From Myxococcaceae bacterium (GTDB taxonomy: Bacteria > Myxococcota > Myxococcia > Myxococcales > Myxococcaceae), in assembly GCA_019686135.1 (NCBI GenBank), contig JADGHL010000026.1, positions 1 to 49,648 of the forward strand: a DNA stretch of 49,648 bases, given 5' to 3'. The number at the start of each line of letters is the position of its first letter. The stretch's first letter is position 1. This document shows positions 34,479-42,122 of the stretch, one piece after another. Both the position numbers and the translations under genes were made by a program. Under the pieces are notes generated by a model. That model saw only the letters and a program-made list of their open reading frames with translations, was not told the DNA's origin and searched no databases.

Positions 34479-34850
34479 TCAGGACATTTTGTTGAGCAGG
34501 AACGCGGCCAGCAGGTCGGCCTCCGGATTGTTCGGACGCCGCGGGTCCAACTTTCCACCAGTCGTCTGGACCTCGGTCACATAGCCGGGCACTACCTCAT
34601 AGGCGGTCTCTCCCAGCACGACCGAGTCGGCGAAGTGGTCCGCCCCCAGCGCCTCGAGCTGCTCCTGCGTCTTCACCCGCGACAACAGCTTCTTCTCGTC
34701 CTGACCGGAGACGAGCCGGGTGAAGTGCACCGCGGGGTGCACCGGGAACGGCGTCTTCTCGCCGGGCACCACCAGCTTTCCGTCCTTCAAGTCCGCCTTG
34801 TCGGCGAGCGCCCACTCTTCGAGCGTGGTCTGGGGGAGAAACAAACGCAT
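34479..34850 (-). CDS. Small conserved-looking protein ahead of the hem operon
   Basis: 123 residues from the ATG at 34850; a GTG at 34859 would add three residues. The sequence (MRLFLPQTTLEEWALADKA, PFPVHPAVHFTRLVSG, GYVTEVQTT) contains no recognisable motif, signal or membrane segment. It lies 29 bp upstream of the HemX/CcsA-like gene on the same strand and is probably the first gene of the haem operon. Function unknown. Confidence 0.7.
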   Translation of the reverse strand: MRLFLPQTTLEEWALADKADLKDGKLVVPGEKTPFPVHPAVHFTRLVSGQDEKKLLSRVKTQEQLEALGADHFADSVVLGETAYEVVPGYVTEVQTTGGKLDPRRPNNPEADLLAAFLLNKMS

Positions 34851-34906
34851 CGCGGGCACTCTAGCACCCGGGGACCCGCAGCGCCGGCCCGCCGACGCAA
34901 CGCTGC

Positions 34907-34935
34907 TTGCGGCGCTGGAGCGTGCGTACTATTGG
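34907..34935 (+). promoter_or_regulatory. Possible trxA promoter
   Basis: TTGCGG at 34907-34912 is followed by TACTAT at 34927-34932 (14-bp spacer) or TATTGG at 34930-34935 (17-bp spacer). This is a local AT-rich island within otherwise GC-rich sequence, 44-49 bp upstream of the trxA start. The match to sigma-70 is only moderate. Confidence 0.35.
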
Positions 34936-34978
34936 ATTCGCACCGCCGAAACGGCGGCACGTTCCTTCGAGGAGAGCC

Positions 34979-35320
34979 ATGGCAGGCGCAGACGTCGTGA
35001 ACATCGGTGACAGTGACTTCAAGAAGGAGGTCCTCGACTCTCCGACCCCGGTGCTGGTCGACTTCTGGGCCACCTGGTGTGCGCCGTGCCGCGCGATCGC
35101 GCCGACCATCGAAGAGTTCGCCGGCGCCTACAAAGGCAAGGTGAAGGTGGCGAAAGTGAACATCGACGACAACCAGGAGATCGCGCAGCAGTTCGGCATC
35201 CGGTCCATCCCCACCGTGCTGATGTTCAAGGGCGGCCGGGTCGTGGAGTCGATCGTGGGCTCGCTGCCCTCTCACGCCTACAAGGCGAAGCTCGAGGACG
35301 TGGCCCGGAAGGTTCTCTGA
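34979..35320 (+). CDS. trxA: Thioredoxin
   Basis: 113 residues. It reduces disulphides in cytoplasmic proteins. The active site is WCAPC (C34, C37) instead of the more common WCGPC. Other thioredoxin marks are VLVDFWATW, KVNIDDNQEIAQQFGIRSIPT with the cis-Pro, and a terminal amphipathic helix. The ATG at 34979 follows GGAGAG. The gene is divergent from the hem operon and monocistronic, to judge from the hairpin downstream. Confidence 0.95.
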   Translation: MAGADVVNIGDSDFKKEVLDSPTPVLVDFWATWCAPCRAIAPTIEEFAGAYKGKVKVAKVNIDDNQEIAQQFGIRSIPTVLMFKGGRVVESIVGSLPSHAYKAKLEDVARKVL

Positions 35321-35322
35321 TT

Positions 35323-35334
35323 ATCTGTACAGAT
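35323..35334. promoter_or_regulatory. 12-bp perfect palindrome after trxA
   Basis: ATCTGTACAGAT lies two bases after the trxA stop codon and is perfectly self-complementary. It is unusually AT-rich for this genome. It may be a protein-binding site upstream of the 35429 promoter. Confidence 0.4.
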
Positions 35335-35351
35335 TCCGCTTCGTTTGAGCG

Positions 35352-35380
35352 TTGACAACGCAGACGCGGGTGCGCAATTA
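35352..35380 (+). promoter_or_regulatory. Candidate sigma-70 promoter for the AT-hook gene
   Basis: A perfect -35 hexamer TTGACA at 35352-35357 is followed after 17 bp by CAATTA (or AATTAC at 18 bp). The -10 match is weak. The predicted start of transcription would fall about 40 bp before the ATG at 35429. The spacer contains the left arm of the inverted repeat at 35364-35391. Confidence 0.4.
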
Positions 35381-35396
35381 CGCGCCCGCGTTTTGT
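35364..35396 (+). terminator. Hairpin-T-tract terminator after trxA
   Basis: Arms ACGCGGGTGCG (35364-35374) and CGCGCCCGCGT (35381-35391) pair over 11 bp with one G-U, leaving a 6-nt loop and followed by TTTTG. It fits a Rho-independent terminator for trxA. It also overlaps the candidate promoter of the next gene, so it could serve as an operator. Confidence 0.6.
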
Positions 35397-35428
35397 CGTT
35401 TTGGATGTTTCAACACACGAGGTGATAC

Positions 35429-35758
35429 ATGGCCCGCCCCCGCAAGAACACTCTGGCCGGGTTCCCCGGAGCATTGCCGGCGAACCTCTCGTTGTGGGCC
35501 GAATCCCTCGGCGAAGCGCTGGGGCGCGGGGTGGCCCGTGGCATCAACGACGGCCTGACCGGCCTCACCTCCGCGCTGGGCAGTGGCGTTCCGCAGTCCA
35601 CCGGGCGGCGCGGCCGTCCGCCGAAGTACCCGCTCGTGCCCGTCCCACCCGAGAAGCGCTGCAGCGTGAGCGGCTGCCCCAACCCGTCGCGTTCCAGGGG
35701 GCTGTGCTCCCGGCACTACCAGGCCGCGCGCCGGGACGCGCTTCAGAAGAAGGCGTAG
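35429..35758 (+). CDS. AT-hook plus CCCH zinc-finger small protein
   Basis: 109 residues. N-terminal ~55 residues are Gly/Ala/Leu-rich and possibly helical. Residues 59-66 are a canonical AT-hook (GRRGRPPK). A metal site follows: C78-x4-C83-x9-C93-x2-H96, in CSVSGCPNPSRSRGLCSRHY, a small finger also seen in phage and HNH-associated proteins. It is therefore a likely DNA-binding protein. The start at 35429 has a GAGGTG ribosome-binding site. It sits alone between trxA and the convergent PilZ gene, with palindromic DNA immediately upstream that it might recognise. Confidence 0.75.
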   Translation: MARPRKNTLAGFPGALPANLSLWAESLGEALGRGVARGINDGLTGLTSALGSGVPQSTGRRGRPPKYPLVPVPPEKRCSVSGCPNPSRSRGLCSRHYQAARRDALQKKA

Positions 35759-35768
35759 GCGCCGCGCC

Positions 35769-36362
35769 CTACTCCTCCTCGCGGCCTTGAGGGTTCCACG
35801 GATCCTCGGGCTGCGTGACCTGCAACAGCTCCCAGGCGGCGAGCGCGTCGACCACGCGGTCGAGTTCCGATTGCAGCTTCCGGGCGCGCCGCGTCTTCAG
35901 GTAGCTCTCGACGAAGGTCCGAAGCCGCGGCGCCAGGAACACCCGCGCCAGCGCGACCTCGGACTGCCCGTCGAACTGGATGAAGCGGATGCCCATCCCG
36001 GTGCGGCCCTGGCCGCGCTCGTCGGGGCGCTCGTCTCGGACGACCTCCGCCCGCGCGTTCACCTCCTCCTTCTCGTCGAGCCGGAAGCGGACGTCGAGCT
36101 GCGTGCCGATCGGCAGGAAGAACGTGGAGTTGAGGAACGCGCCGGACACGCTCACGTTGTCGCTGGTCAGCGACGCTTGAAAGCGCGGGTTGTCCTCCGG
36201 TCCCACCCGGCAGTGGAAACGCAGGTGCACCCGGGCGCGCGGGAACCGCCGGTGCTCGTCACCATCGGGACCGTGGTCTTCCATCTCTGGAATCGGGCGC
36301 AGCCGCCTGCGCGGATCTTCGATCCTGTCGGTTGCCATGAGCGGCGCGGGACGCCGGGCCAT
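35769..36362 (-). CDS. PilZ-domain protein
   Basis: 197 residues. The start at ATG 36362 is fixed by AAGGAGG at 36368-36374, ahead of the alternative ATG at 36338. The PilZ signature is present: HRRFPRARV (RxxxR-like) near residue 40 and a DNVSVSGAFL (D/N-x-S-x-x-G) motif, so it could bind cyclic di-GMP. A C-terminal helical ~60-residue extension (FVESYLKTRRARKLQSELDRVV) is not part of PilZ. It lies 33 bp downstream of rodA on the same strand and may be co-transcribed with the elongasome genes. Confidence 0.85.
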   Translation of the reverse strand: MARRPAPLMATDRIEDPRRRLRPIPEMEDHGPDGDEHRRFPRARVHLRFHCRVGPEDNPRFQASLTSDNVSVSGAFLNSTFFLPIGTQLDVRFRLDEKEEVNARAEVVRDERPDERGQGRTGMGIRFIQFDGQSEVALARVFLAPRLRTFVESYLKTRRARKLQSELDRVVDALAAWELLQVTQPEDPWNPQGREEE

Positions 36363-36395
36363 CACTGCCTCCTTGGAGGCGCGGTCATAGCAGAC

Positions 36396-37553
36396 CTACG
36401 TGAACATGTGCCGCCGCATGCCGACGTTCACCACCAGTCCGAGCGAGATCAGCACCGAGACGAGTGACGAACCGCCGTAGCTCATCAACGGCAGCGTGAT
36501 CCCGGTGACCGGCAACAGGCCGATCACCATCCCGATGTTCTGAAACACGTGCCAGAAGATCATCGCCGCCACGCCCACCGCCACGAACGCACCGAACCGA
36601 TCGCGCGCGCCGAACGCCACGCCCAGAGAGCCGAGCAACATCCCGCCATAGAGCAAGAGCAGCAGCAGGCAGGCGAGGAACCCGTGCTCCTCCGCCCACA
36701 CCGAGAAGATGAAGTCGGTGTGCTGTTCGGGGAGGAACGACAGCCCGGTCTGCGTGCCCTGGCGCCAACCCTTTCCGGTCAGCTCGCCCGAGCCCACCGC
36801 GATCATCGACTGCACCGCGTGATAGCTGGCGCCGCGCACGTCCGCCTCCGGGTTCAGCCAGGAGACGATCCGCTGCTGCTGGTGCAGCTTCATCGCGTGG
36901 CGGATCAGCGTGCGGTGGTTGTCGGAGGGATCGCGGACGAAATCGTTCCAGATCACCACCGACACCGAGAGCAGCGCCATCGCCAGCGCGACGACGATCC
37001 ACAGCTTCGGCCGCCCGAAGAGGATCACCGTCGCCGACGCGAGCAGAATCATCATCGACGTGCCGAGGTCCGGCTGGATCACGATCACCGCCGCCGGCAC
37101 CAGGACGATCAACAGCGGCGGGATGAGGCGCACGAGCCCGTAGCTCGGCTCCGAGGGGCGGTGGGTGTCGTGGTAGTAGCGCGCCAGCATCAGGATCACG
37201 CCGATCTTCATGAACTCGGCGGGCTGCAACCGCAGCGGGCCGATCACGAACCACCCCACTGCACCCTTGGCCTTGTGGCCGATGACGAAGAGCGCGCAGC
37301 AGGCCAGAAGGTTCAGCCCGTAGAGCACCGGCGCCCACTGGTGGAAGAACCGGTAGTCCACCAGGCACACCGCCGCCATCGCGATCAGCCCGACGCCGAG
37401 GTACGCGGACTGACTCATCCACATCGTCGGCACGCGCGCCGCGCTGGCGAGGTTGTAGATGCCGATCCCCGCAATCGCGAGCGTCGTGAAGATCAGCCCC
37501 CACGGAACGTGGGCGAGCATCTTGCGCTCGAAGCGGACCTGGAGCACCGCCAT
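36396..37553 (-). CDS. rodA: RodA peptidoglycan glycosyltransferase
   Basis: 385 residues, about ten membrane helices, SEDS family. It polymerises glycan strands in the elongation complex with PBP2. Visible family marks include the periplasmic-loop motif GWRQGTQTGLSFLPEQHTDF, the FHQWAP...LLACCALFVIG region, and the C-terminal MSYGGSSLV with the family's Pro/Gly-rich end. It begins 2 bp after the mrdA stop. Confidence 0.97.
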   Translation of the reverse strand: MAVLQVRFERKMLAHVPWGLIFTTLAIAGIGIYNLASAARVPTMWMSQSAYLGVGLIAMAAVCLVDYRFFHQWAPVLYGLNLLACCALFVIGHKAKGAVGWFVIGPLRLQPAEFMKIGVILMLARYYHDTHRPSEPSYGLVRLIPPLLIVLVPAAVIVIQPDLGTSMMILLASATVILFGRPKLWIVVALAMALLSVSVVIWNDFVRDPSDNHRTLIRHAMKLHQQQRIVSWLNPEADVRGASYHAVQSMIAVGSGELTGKGWRQGTQTGLSFLPEQHTDFIFSVWAEEHGFLACLLLLLLYGGMLLGSLGVAFGARDRFGAFVAVGVAAMIFWHVFQNIGMVIGLLPVTGITLPLMSYGGSSLVSVLISLGLVVNVGMRRHMFT

Positions 37554-37555
37554 CG

Positions 37556-40500
37556 CTACGGCGCTCCTTCGGGCTCGGATTCGGCGGTAGCCGGGACGGG
37601 CCCTGCATTCGCTGCGTCATTCGGAGGCCGGCGCTTCGCGGGAACCGCCGGGCCACCGTCGCGCGATCCCGACTCCGGATGAGGCGCTTCCGAAGCCGCC
37701 CTGGCTCCGGCGGTGGCATTCGCCTGCGGTTGCGCGGAACCCGCTTCCGGCGCGAGCGGACCACGTGCGGCATCCGGCCCGGCCGCACGACGCGGCGGAG
37801 CCGTCGTCGCTTCGACGGGGCGCTGCCCGCCGACACCGGAGTGCTGTACGGGAGTGGTGCTCGCGGGCGTGGTCGGCACATCCGCTGCGCCGATGCCGGG
37901 ATGTCGCGGAGAACGCGTCGCCGACGTAGGCGTCGGCGAAGACCCGGCCGGATGCGGCGTGGAACTCGCCGCGAGCCCACCCGCCGCGCCGACGGCAGGA
38001 TGCTGCGCAGAAGACGTGACCGGCGTGGCTGGCGCCACCGCACCGCCAGCAGACTGTTGCGGAGAAGTCGCGCTCGACGCGGGCGTCGCTGCGGCCGGGG
38101 GAGGTTGCACGGGATTCGTTGGGGGCGAGCCCGCCGCGCCGACACCGCGAGGGTGGGCAGGAACCGTTGCCGACGCGGGTGTCGCCGTGGATCCGGCTGG
38201 TCGTTGCGTGGGACTTGTCGCGGGCCAGACCGCCGCGCCACCTTCCTCCGTCCACTGCGCGGGGCCAGCCGGCACACCCGCCGGCGGACCTCCGGCGGGG
38301 CGCAGCGCACCTTCCATCGACGACGTGGCGCCGGCGGGACGCAGCGCGGAATCAGCTCCGGGCGACCCAGCGGGCGCCTGCTCTCCTCCGATTCCGCTGC
38401 CCATTCCACTCGCCGGATGGGCCGCCACAGGCAGCAGTCCGGCCGCGCCGTTGGTCGGCCCTCCGCCGATTCCCGGCGCCATCAAAGTAGCCGGAAGCGT
38501 CCGCGCCCCGGGCGCAGTCTCGGGAGCGATCTGCGCCACCTCCTTCTTCTCGGCCTCTGCTGGCGGCGCATCTTCGTCCGGCGTGGGCACCGGCGACCCG
38601 GGCGCGGGTGCAGTCACCGCCTCCGGCTCGAGGGTGGTCGCGACGGTGGTGACCTCCGGCGCCTCGCCCGACAGACCCTCCTTCGCCATCAGCGCGCGCG
38701 CGGCGTCCTCCTTCTTCAGGTCGAAGTACTTCTGGATCATCGCCATCGCCACCGGCGCCGCGTTGGAGGCGCCGAAGCCGGAGTGCTCGTTGAGCACCAC
38801 CACGGCGATCTCCGGGTTTTCCACCGGCGCGAAGGCGGCGAACCAGGCGTGGTCGCGCACCCAGTAGTCGAGGTCCTCGGCCTTGTGGCGCACGTCGCCC
38901 AGCCGCACCACCTGCGCGGTGCCGGTCTTCCCCGCCACCTGAATGTCCTTGAGCCGGCGCCAGTACGCGGTCCCACCCGGCTCGTTCACGACCATCCGGA
39001 GCCCCTCGATTACCAGCGCCCGGTGTTCGGGCTTCATCTCCACGGTGCGCACCAGCTCGGGCTCGAAGGTCTTGAGCACCCGGCCGTCCGGCGCCTCGAT
39101 GCGGCGGACCAGCTGCGGCCGGTACAGCTTCCCGCCGTTGGCCAGCGCGGCGTAGAGCATCACCAGCTGGATCGGCGTGACGTTGACGTCGCCCTGGCCG
39201 ATCGACGTGTTGAGCGCCATTCCCTTCTGGTAGCCGCCCGGCGTGACCCGGTCGTGGTACGCCTCGTCGGGGATGATCCCCGGCTCCTCCAGAAGGCCGG
39301 TGATCCCGGTCGGCGCGCCCAGCCCGAGCTCGCGCGCCTCGCGCGCGATGGGATTGATGCCCATCAGATCGGCGGCTTTGTAGAAGTAGACGTCGCACGA
39401 CTGCTGGATGGCGTGCGTCACGTCCAGAAGGCCGTGGCCGGACTCCTTGTCGCAGCGCCACACGCGCCGCCCGAGTCGATAGCCGCCGGGGCAGTTCACG
39501 TGGGTGGATGCGGTGTAGACGTTCTCACGCAGCGCAGCCAGCGCGGTGACCACCTTGAAGGTGGAGCCCGGGCTGTAGTGCATCTGCGTGATCCGGTTCA
39601 TCATCGGCTGGAGCGGATCGCCGGTGAGCTCGGCGAGCTGCGCCGCGGTGATCCGGCCGGTCAGCAGGTTCGGGTCGTAACCGGGCTTCGACCAGAGCGC
39701 CTTCACGAACCCGGTGTTCACCTCCACCATCACCACGCCGCCCGCCCTGCCCGGGAACACGCGCTCGGCCTCCTCCTGCAGGCGCATGTCGAGCGAGAGC
39801 ACGACGTTGTTGCCGGGAATCGGCGGGATCACCTTGTCGCTGCCCACCAGGTCCGAGAGCCCGGGGATGGGCTTGCCGCGGGCGTCCACCACCTGCTTGC
39901 GCTCGCCGTCGGTGCCGCGCAGCCACGACTCGAACGCCTTCTCCATCCCGCGCCGGCCGATGTAGTCGCCCAGGGCGTACCTGCCGCCCTTGGCGTTGAG
40001 CCGGTCCAGCTCCTCGGTGGTGATCTCGTTCATGTAGCCGATCACGTGCGAGGCGAGCGTGCCGGTGCGGTAGTTGCGGTGCGGGGTAGCCTGCACCTCC
40101 ACTCCCGGCAGCTCGGTGAGGTGCGCGTCGAGGACGTCGGCGAGGTCGCGCGACACGTCGATCTTGACCGGCACCGGGCGGAACGGCGCGTCCCGGCGCG
40201 CGCGCTGCACCACCTTCCACACCTCGTCCAGCTGCGCGTCGTCCCAACCGAGCCACGCCGCCAGCTTCGGCAGCACCTCGTCCCGGCAGTTGGCGCAGAA
40301 CGCGGGCGTCACCATCACGTCGAACGACGGCCGCCCGTCGACGAGGATCCGCCCGGTGTCGTCGAGGATCATCCCGCGGTCCGCCGGGATCCGGATCTCC
40401 TTGACGAAGTTGGCCACCGAGCGCGCGGCGAACTCCTCGCCCCGGGTGATCTGCAGGCGGTACAGGCGCACCGCCAGCACCAGCAGCCCGAGCACGAACA

Positions 40501-40564
40501 CACCGCCGAGATACAGGTAGCGGACCTTGAGGTCCTTGCCGGGGCTGTTCTGCCCGAGGGTCAT
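37556..40564 (-). CDS. mrdA: Penicillin-binding protein 2 with long disordered C-terminal tail
   Basis: 1002 residues, against about 600-650 for typical PBP2. Residues 1-600 are canonical: a TM anchor (YLYLGGVFVLGLLVLAVRLY), pedestal domain (DDTGRILVDGRPSFDVMVTP) and the transpeptidase with S334 in SPGSTFKVV, SCDVYFY and K546 in AGKTGTAQV. From about 625 to 1002 the protein is Pro/Ala/Thr/Ser/Gly-rich, with recurring HP-x-x-GxGAAG units (HPRGVGAAG, HPAVGAAG, HPGIGAAD, HSGVGGQ) and no Cys. This tail is periplasmic by topology. The gene is followed by rodA and preceded by mreD. Confidence 0.95.
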   Translation of the reverse strand: MTLGQNSPGKDLKVRYLYLGGVFVLGLLVLAVRLYRLQITRGEEFAARSVANFVKEIRIPADRGMILDDTGRILVDGRPSFDVMVTPAFCANCRDEVLPKLAAWLGWDDAQLDEVWKVVQRARRDAPFRPVPVKIDVSRDLADVLDAHLTELPGVEVQATPHRNYRTGTLASHVIGYMNEITTEELDRLNAKGGRYALGDYIGRRGMEKAFESWLRGTDGERKQVVDARGKPIPGLSDLVGSDKVIPPIPGNNVVLSLDMRLQEEAERVFPGRAGGVVMVEVNTGFVKALWSKPGYDPNLLTGRITAAQLAELTGDPLQPMMNRITQMHYSPGSTFKVVTALAALRENVYTASTHVNCPGGYRLGRRVWRCDKESGHGLLDVTHAIQQSCDVYFYKAADLMGINPIAREARELGLGAPTGITGLLEEPGIIPDEAYHDRVTPGGYQKGMALNTSIGQGDVNVTPIQLVMLYAALANGGKLYRPQLVRRIEAPDGRVLKTFEPELVRTVEMKPEHRALVIEGLRMVVNEPGGTAYWRRLKDIQVAGKTGTAQVVRLGDVRHKAEDLDYWVRDHAWFAAFAPVENPEIAVVVLNEHSGFGASNAAPVAMAMIQKYFDLKKEDAARALMAKEGLSGEAPEVTTVATTLEPEAVTAPAPGSPVPTPDEDAPPAEAEKKEVAQIAPETAPGARTLPATLMAPGIGGGPTNGAAGLLPVAAHPASGMGSGIGGEQAPAGSPGADSALRPAGATSSMEGALRPAGGPPAGVPAGPAQWTEEGGAAVWPATSPTQRPAGSTATPASATVPAHPRGVGAAGSPPTNPVQPPPAAATPASSATSPQQSAGGAVAPATPVTSSAQHPAVGAAGGLAASSTPHPAGSSPTPTSATRSPRHPGIGAADVPTTPASTTPVQHSGVGGQRPVEATTAPPRRAAGPDAARGPLAPEAGSAQPQANATAGARAASEAPHPESGSRDGGPAVPAKRRPPNDAANAGPVPATAESEPEGAP

Positions 40565-40571
40565 GGCGCGC

Positions 40572-41084
40572 TCACCTCAGCAGCCCGATCTCGGAGGTGC
40601 GCTCGCTGCCTTCGGGGACGACCTTTTTCAGCAGCGGGAAGAGGAGCACCGAGGCCAGACCGGTCAGGCACACCTGCAGGACGAGCCCGCCGATCGAAAA
40701 CCCGATCGCGCCGGCGTCGCGGGACGCCATCCAGGTGAAGGACAACGCCAGGAGCATGTGCAGCGCATCCAGTCCCATCGCGAAGACCGCGAAGGACGCG
40801 CGGCCGCCCACGTCGACGAAGTTGTTCGCAAAGCGCCCCAGCAGGAACACGAGCACCGCGAGGAACACGTACAGCCCGGTGGGCCGTCCACTCATCACGT
40901 CGAGCAGGTAGCCCATGAGAAACGAGCACACCGCGCCCTGCACCACCGCCGCCCTGAGCGCGAGGAACGCGATGATGGTCACGGTGACGTCGATGCGCGT
41001 CACCGAGAAGCCGAGGTACTTCACCGCCACCGACTCCACGGTGAGCAGCAGAAGCGCCAACCCCACCGTCGCGATCCACTTCAC
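40572..41084 (-). CDS. mreD: Rod-shape protein MreD
   Basis: 170 residues, with about five membrane helices (IATVGLALLLLTVESVAVKYL, VTVTIIAFLALRAAVVQGAV, GLYVFLAVLVFLLGRF, IGGLVLQVCLTGLASVLLF). It supports the assembly of MreC and PBP2 at the cell cylinder. It overlaps mreC by 4 bp upstream and ends 7 bp before the mrdA start. The family is weakly conserved, so the assignment rests partly on context. Confidence 0.9.
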   Translation of the reverse strand: MKWIATVGLALLLLTVESVAVKYLGFSVTRIDVTVTIIAFLALRAAVVQGAVCSFLMGYLLDVMSGRPTGLYVFLAVLVFLLGRFANNFVDVGGRASFAVFAMGLDALHMLLALSFTWMASRDAGAIGFSIGGLVLQVCLTGLASVLLFPLLKKVVPEGSERTSEIGLLR

Positions 41085-41968
41085 GGTCCCGCCTCCCGCG
41101 CACCGCCGTCCCGGGCGGTCACTGCCGCCGTCTCCGCGGGCGCCTCCCAGTGCACCAGCGGGAGGATCAGCACGTCCTCCAGCCGGGTCGTGTCGACCGC
41201 CGGAACCACTTCAGCGGACTGAAACATTCCCGCGCTCTTCTTCACGACGTCGATCGCCTTGCCCACGAGCAGCCCCGGCGGGAACACGCCGTCGGTGCCA
41301 GCGGTGACGATGGTGTCGCCCTCCTTCAGATCGTCGGTGCGCCGGACGTACTCGAGGATGAGGTTCTGGCCGCCGCCCGCGCCGGTCGCGGTGGCGCGCG
41401 AGCGGGTGCGCTGCACCATCACCGCGGTGTGCGAGTTGGGATCGGTGAGGAGCATCACGTCGCAGGTGCGCCCGGTCACGCGGATCACCTGGCCCACGAT
41501 CCCCGCGTGGGTGATCACGGCCGCGCCCTTCTCCACGCCGTCGTCGCTGCCGCGGTCCAGCCGGATCGACAGCGGCGTCCCCGCGGGGTTCACGCCGATC
41601 ACCCGCGCGGCGATCTCCCGGCCTTCGTGGGTCTGCGCGTAGTCGAGCAGCCCGCGCAGCCGCTGGTTCTCCAGCTCCGCCTCGGTGAGCGCGCGGACCT
41701 TGTCGAGCAGCTCGGCGTTCTCCCGGACGAGCGCCTGGTTCTTTTCGCGCACTCCGCGCAAATCCACGTAGCCCTTCCAGCCGGCCACGACCGAGTCCAC
41801 GCAGAAGCCCAAAGCCCGCTCGAGCGGCGCGGTGATCGCCAGCACCGTCCGGTCGACGAAGTTGGGCTCGCGCGGCACGGTGCCATGGGCGAGGAAGAGG
41901 CCGAACGGGACGAGCAGCAGCGCGCTCACCACGATGAGCTCTCGATACCGCTTGAGGAGCGCGAACAC
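41081..41968 (-). CDS. mreC: Rod-shape protein MreC
   Basis: 295 residues. The N-terminal TM anchor (LIVVSALLLVPFGLFLAHG) is followed by a coiled coil (NQALVRENAELLDKVRALTEAELENQRLRGLL) quoted here only in outline, then the beta-barrel core (RVIGVNPAGTPLSIRLDRG, VVTHAGIVGQV-like, LLTDPNSHTAVMVQRT, VTAGTDGVFPPGLLVGKA). It organises PBP2 and RodA in the periplasm. It is the first gene of the operon. No mreB lies upstream in the window; the next gene is divergent. Confidence 0.93.
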   Translation of the reverse strand: MFALLKRYRELIVVSALLLVPFGLFLAHGTVPREPNFVDRTVLAITAPLERALGFCVDSVVAGWKGYVDLRGVREKNQALVRENAELLDKVRALTEAELENQRLRGLLDYAQTHEGREIAARVIGVNPAGTPLSIRLDRGSDDGVEKGAAVITHAGIVGQVIRVTGRTCDVMLLTDPNSHTAVMVQRTRSRATATGAGGGQNLILEYVRRTDDLKEGDTIVTAGTDGVFPPGLLVGKAIDVVKKSAGMFQSAEVVPAVDTTRLEDVLILPLVHWEAPAETAAVTARDGGAREAGP

Positions 41969-42122
41969 GGAACCTGCTGAGGGGGAGAGAGCAGCGGCTA
42001 ACGTCGGGAAACGGCTTGCATTTTCGGCCCCGGGATCCTAGACGGTCAAGCCCGCAAACGACCCGGACAACCCGTCTTTGGCCGGTCGGCTGCCACTCGC
42101 TCGCTCAGGACGGCGTCTGGAT
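41969..42122. promoter_or_regulatory. Divergent region between mreC and the ppiD-like gene
   Basis: 154 bp with two outward starts. TTGCAT at 42016-42021 with a 17-bp spacer to TAGACG is a weak sigma-70-like candidate on the plus strand. No operator is recognised. Confidence 0.3.

Noticed and set aside
32485-34584. 699-codon plus-strand frame across hemA and the HemX/CcsA-like gene
   Set aside because: Antisense to conserved genes with clear motifs; Arg/His/Gln-rich shadow.
37556-38700. Frameshift explaining the PBP2 tail
   Set aside because: The frame stays open with a consistent Pro/Ala/Thr composition and internal repeats and ends 2 bp before rodA, which fits a genuine extension; still worth a read check.
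37679-40738. 1019-codon plus-strand frame
   Set aside because: It is antisense to mrdA; the sequence is Arg/His-rich and domain-free. It stays open because of the codon bias of PBP2 and its tail.
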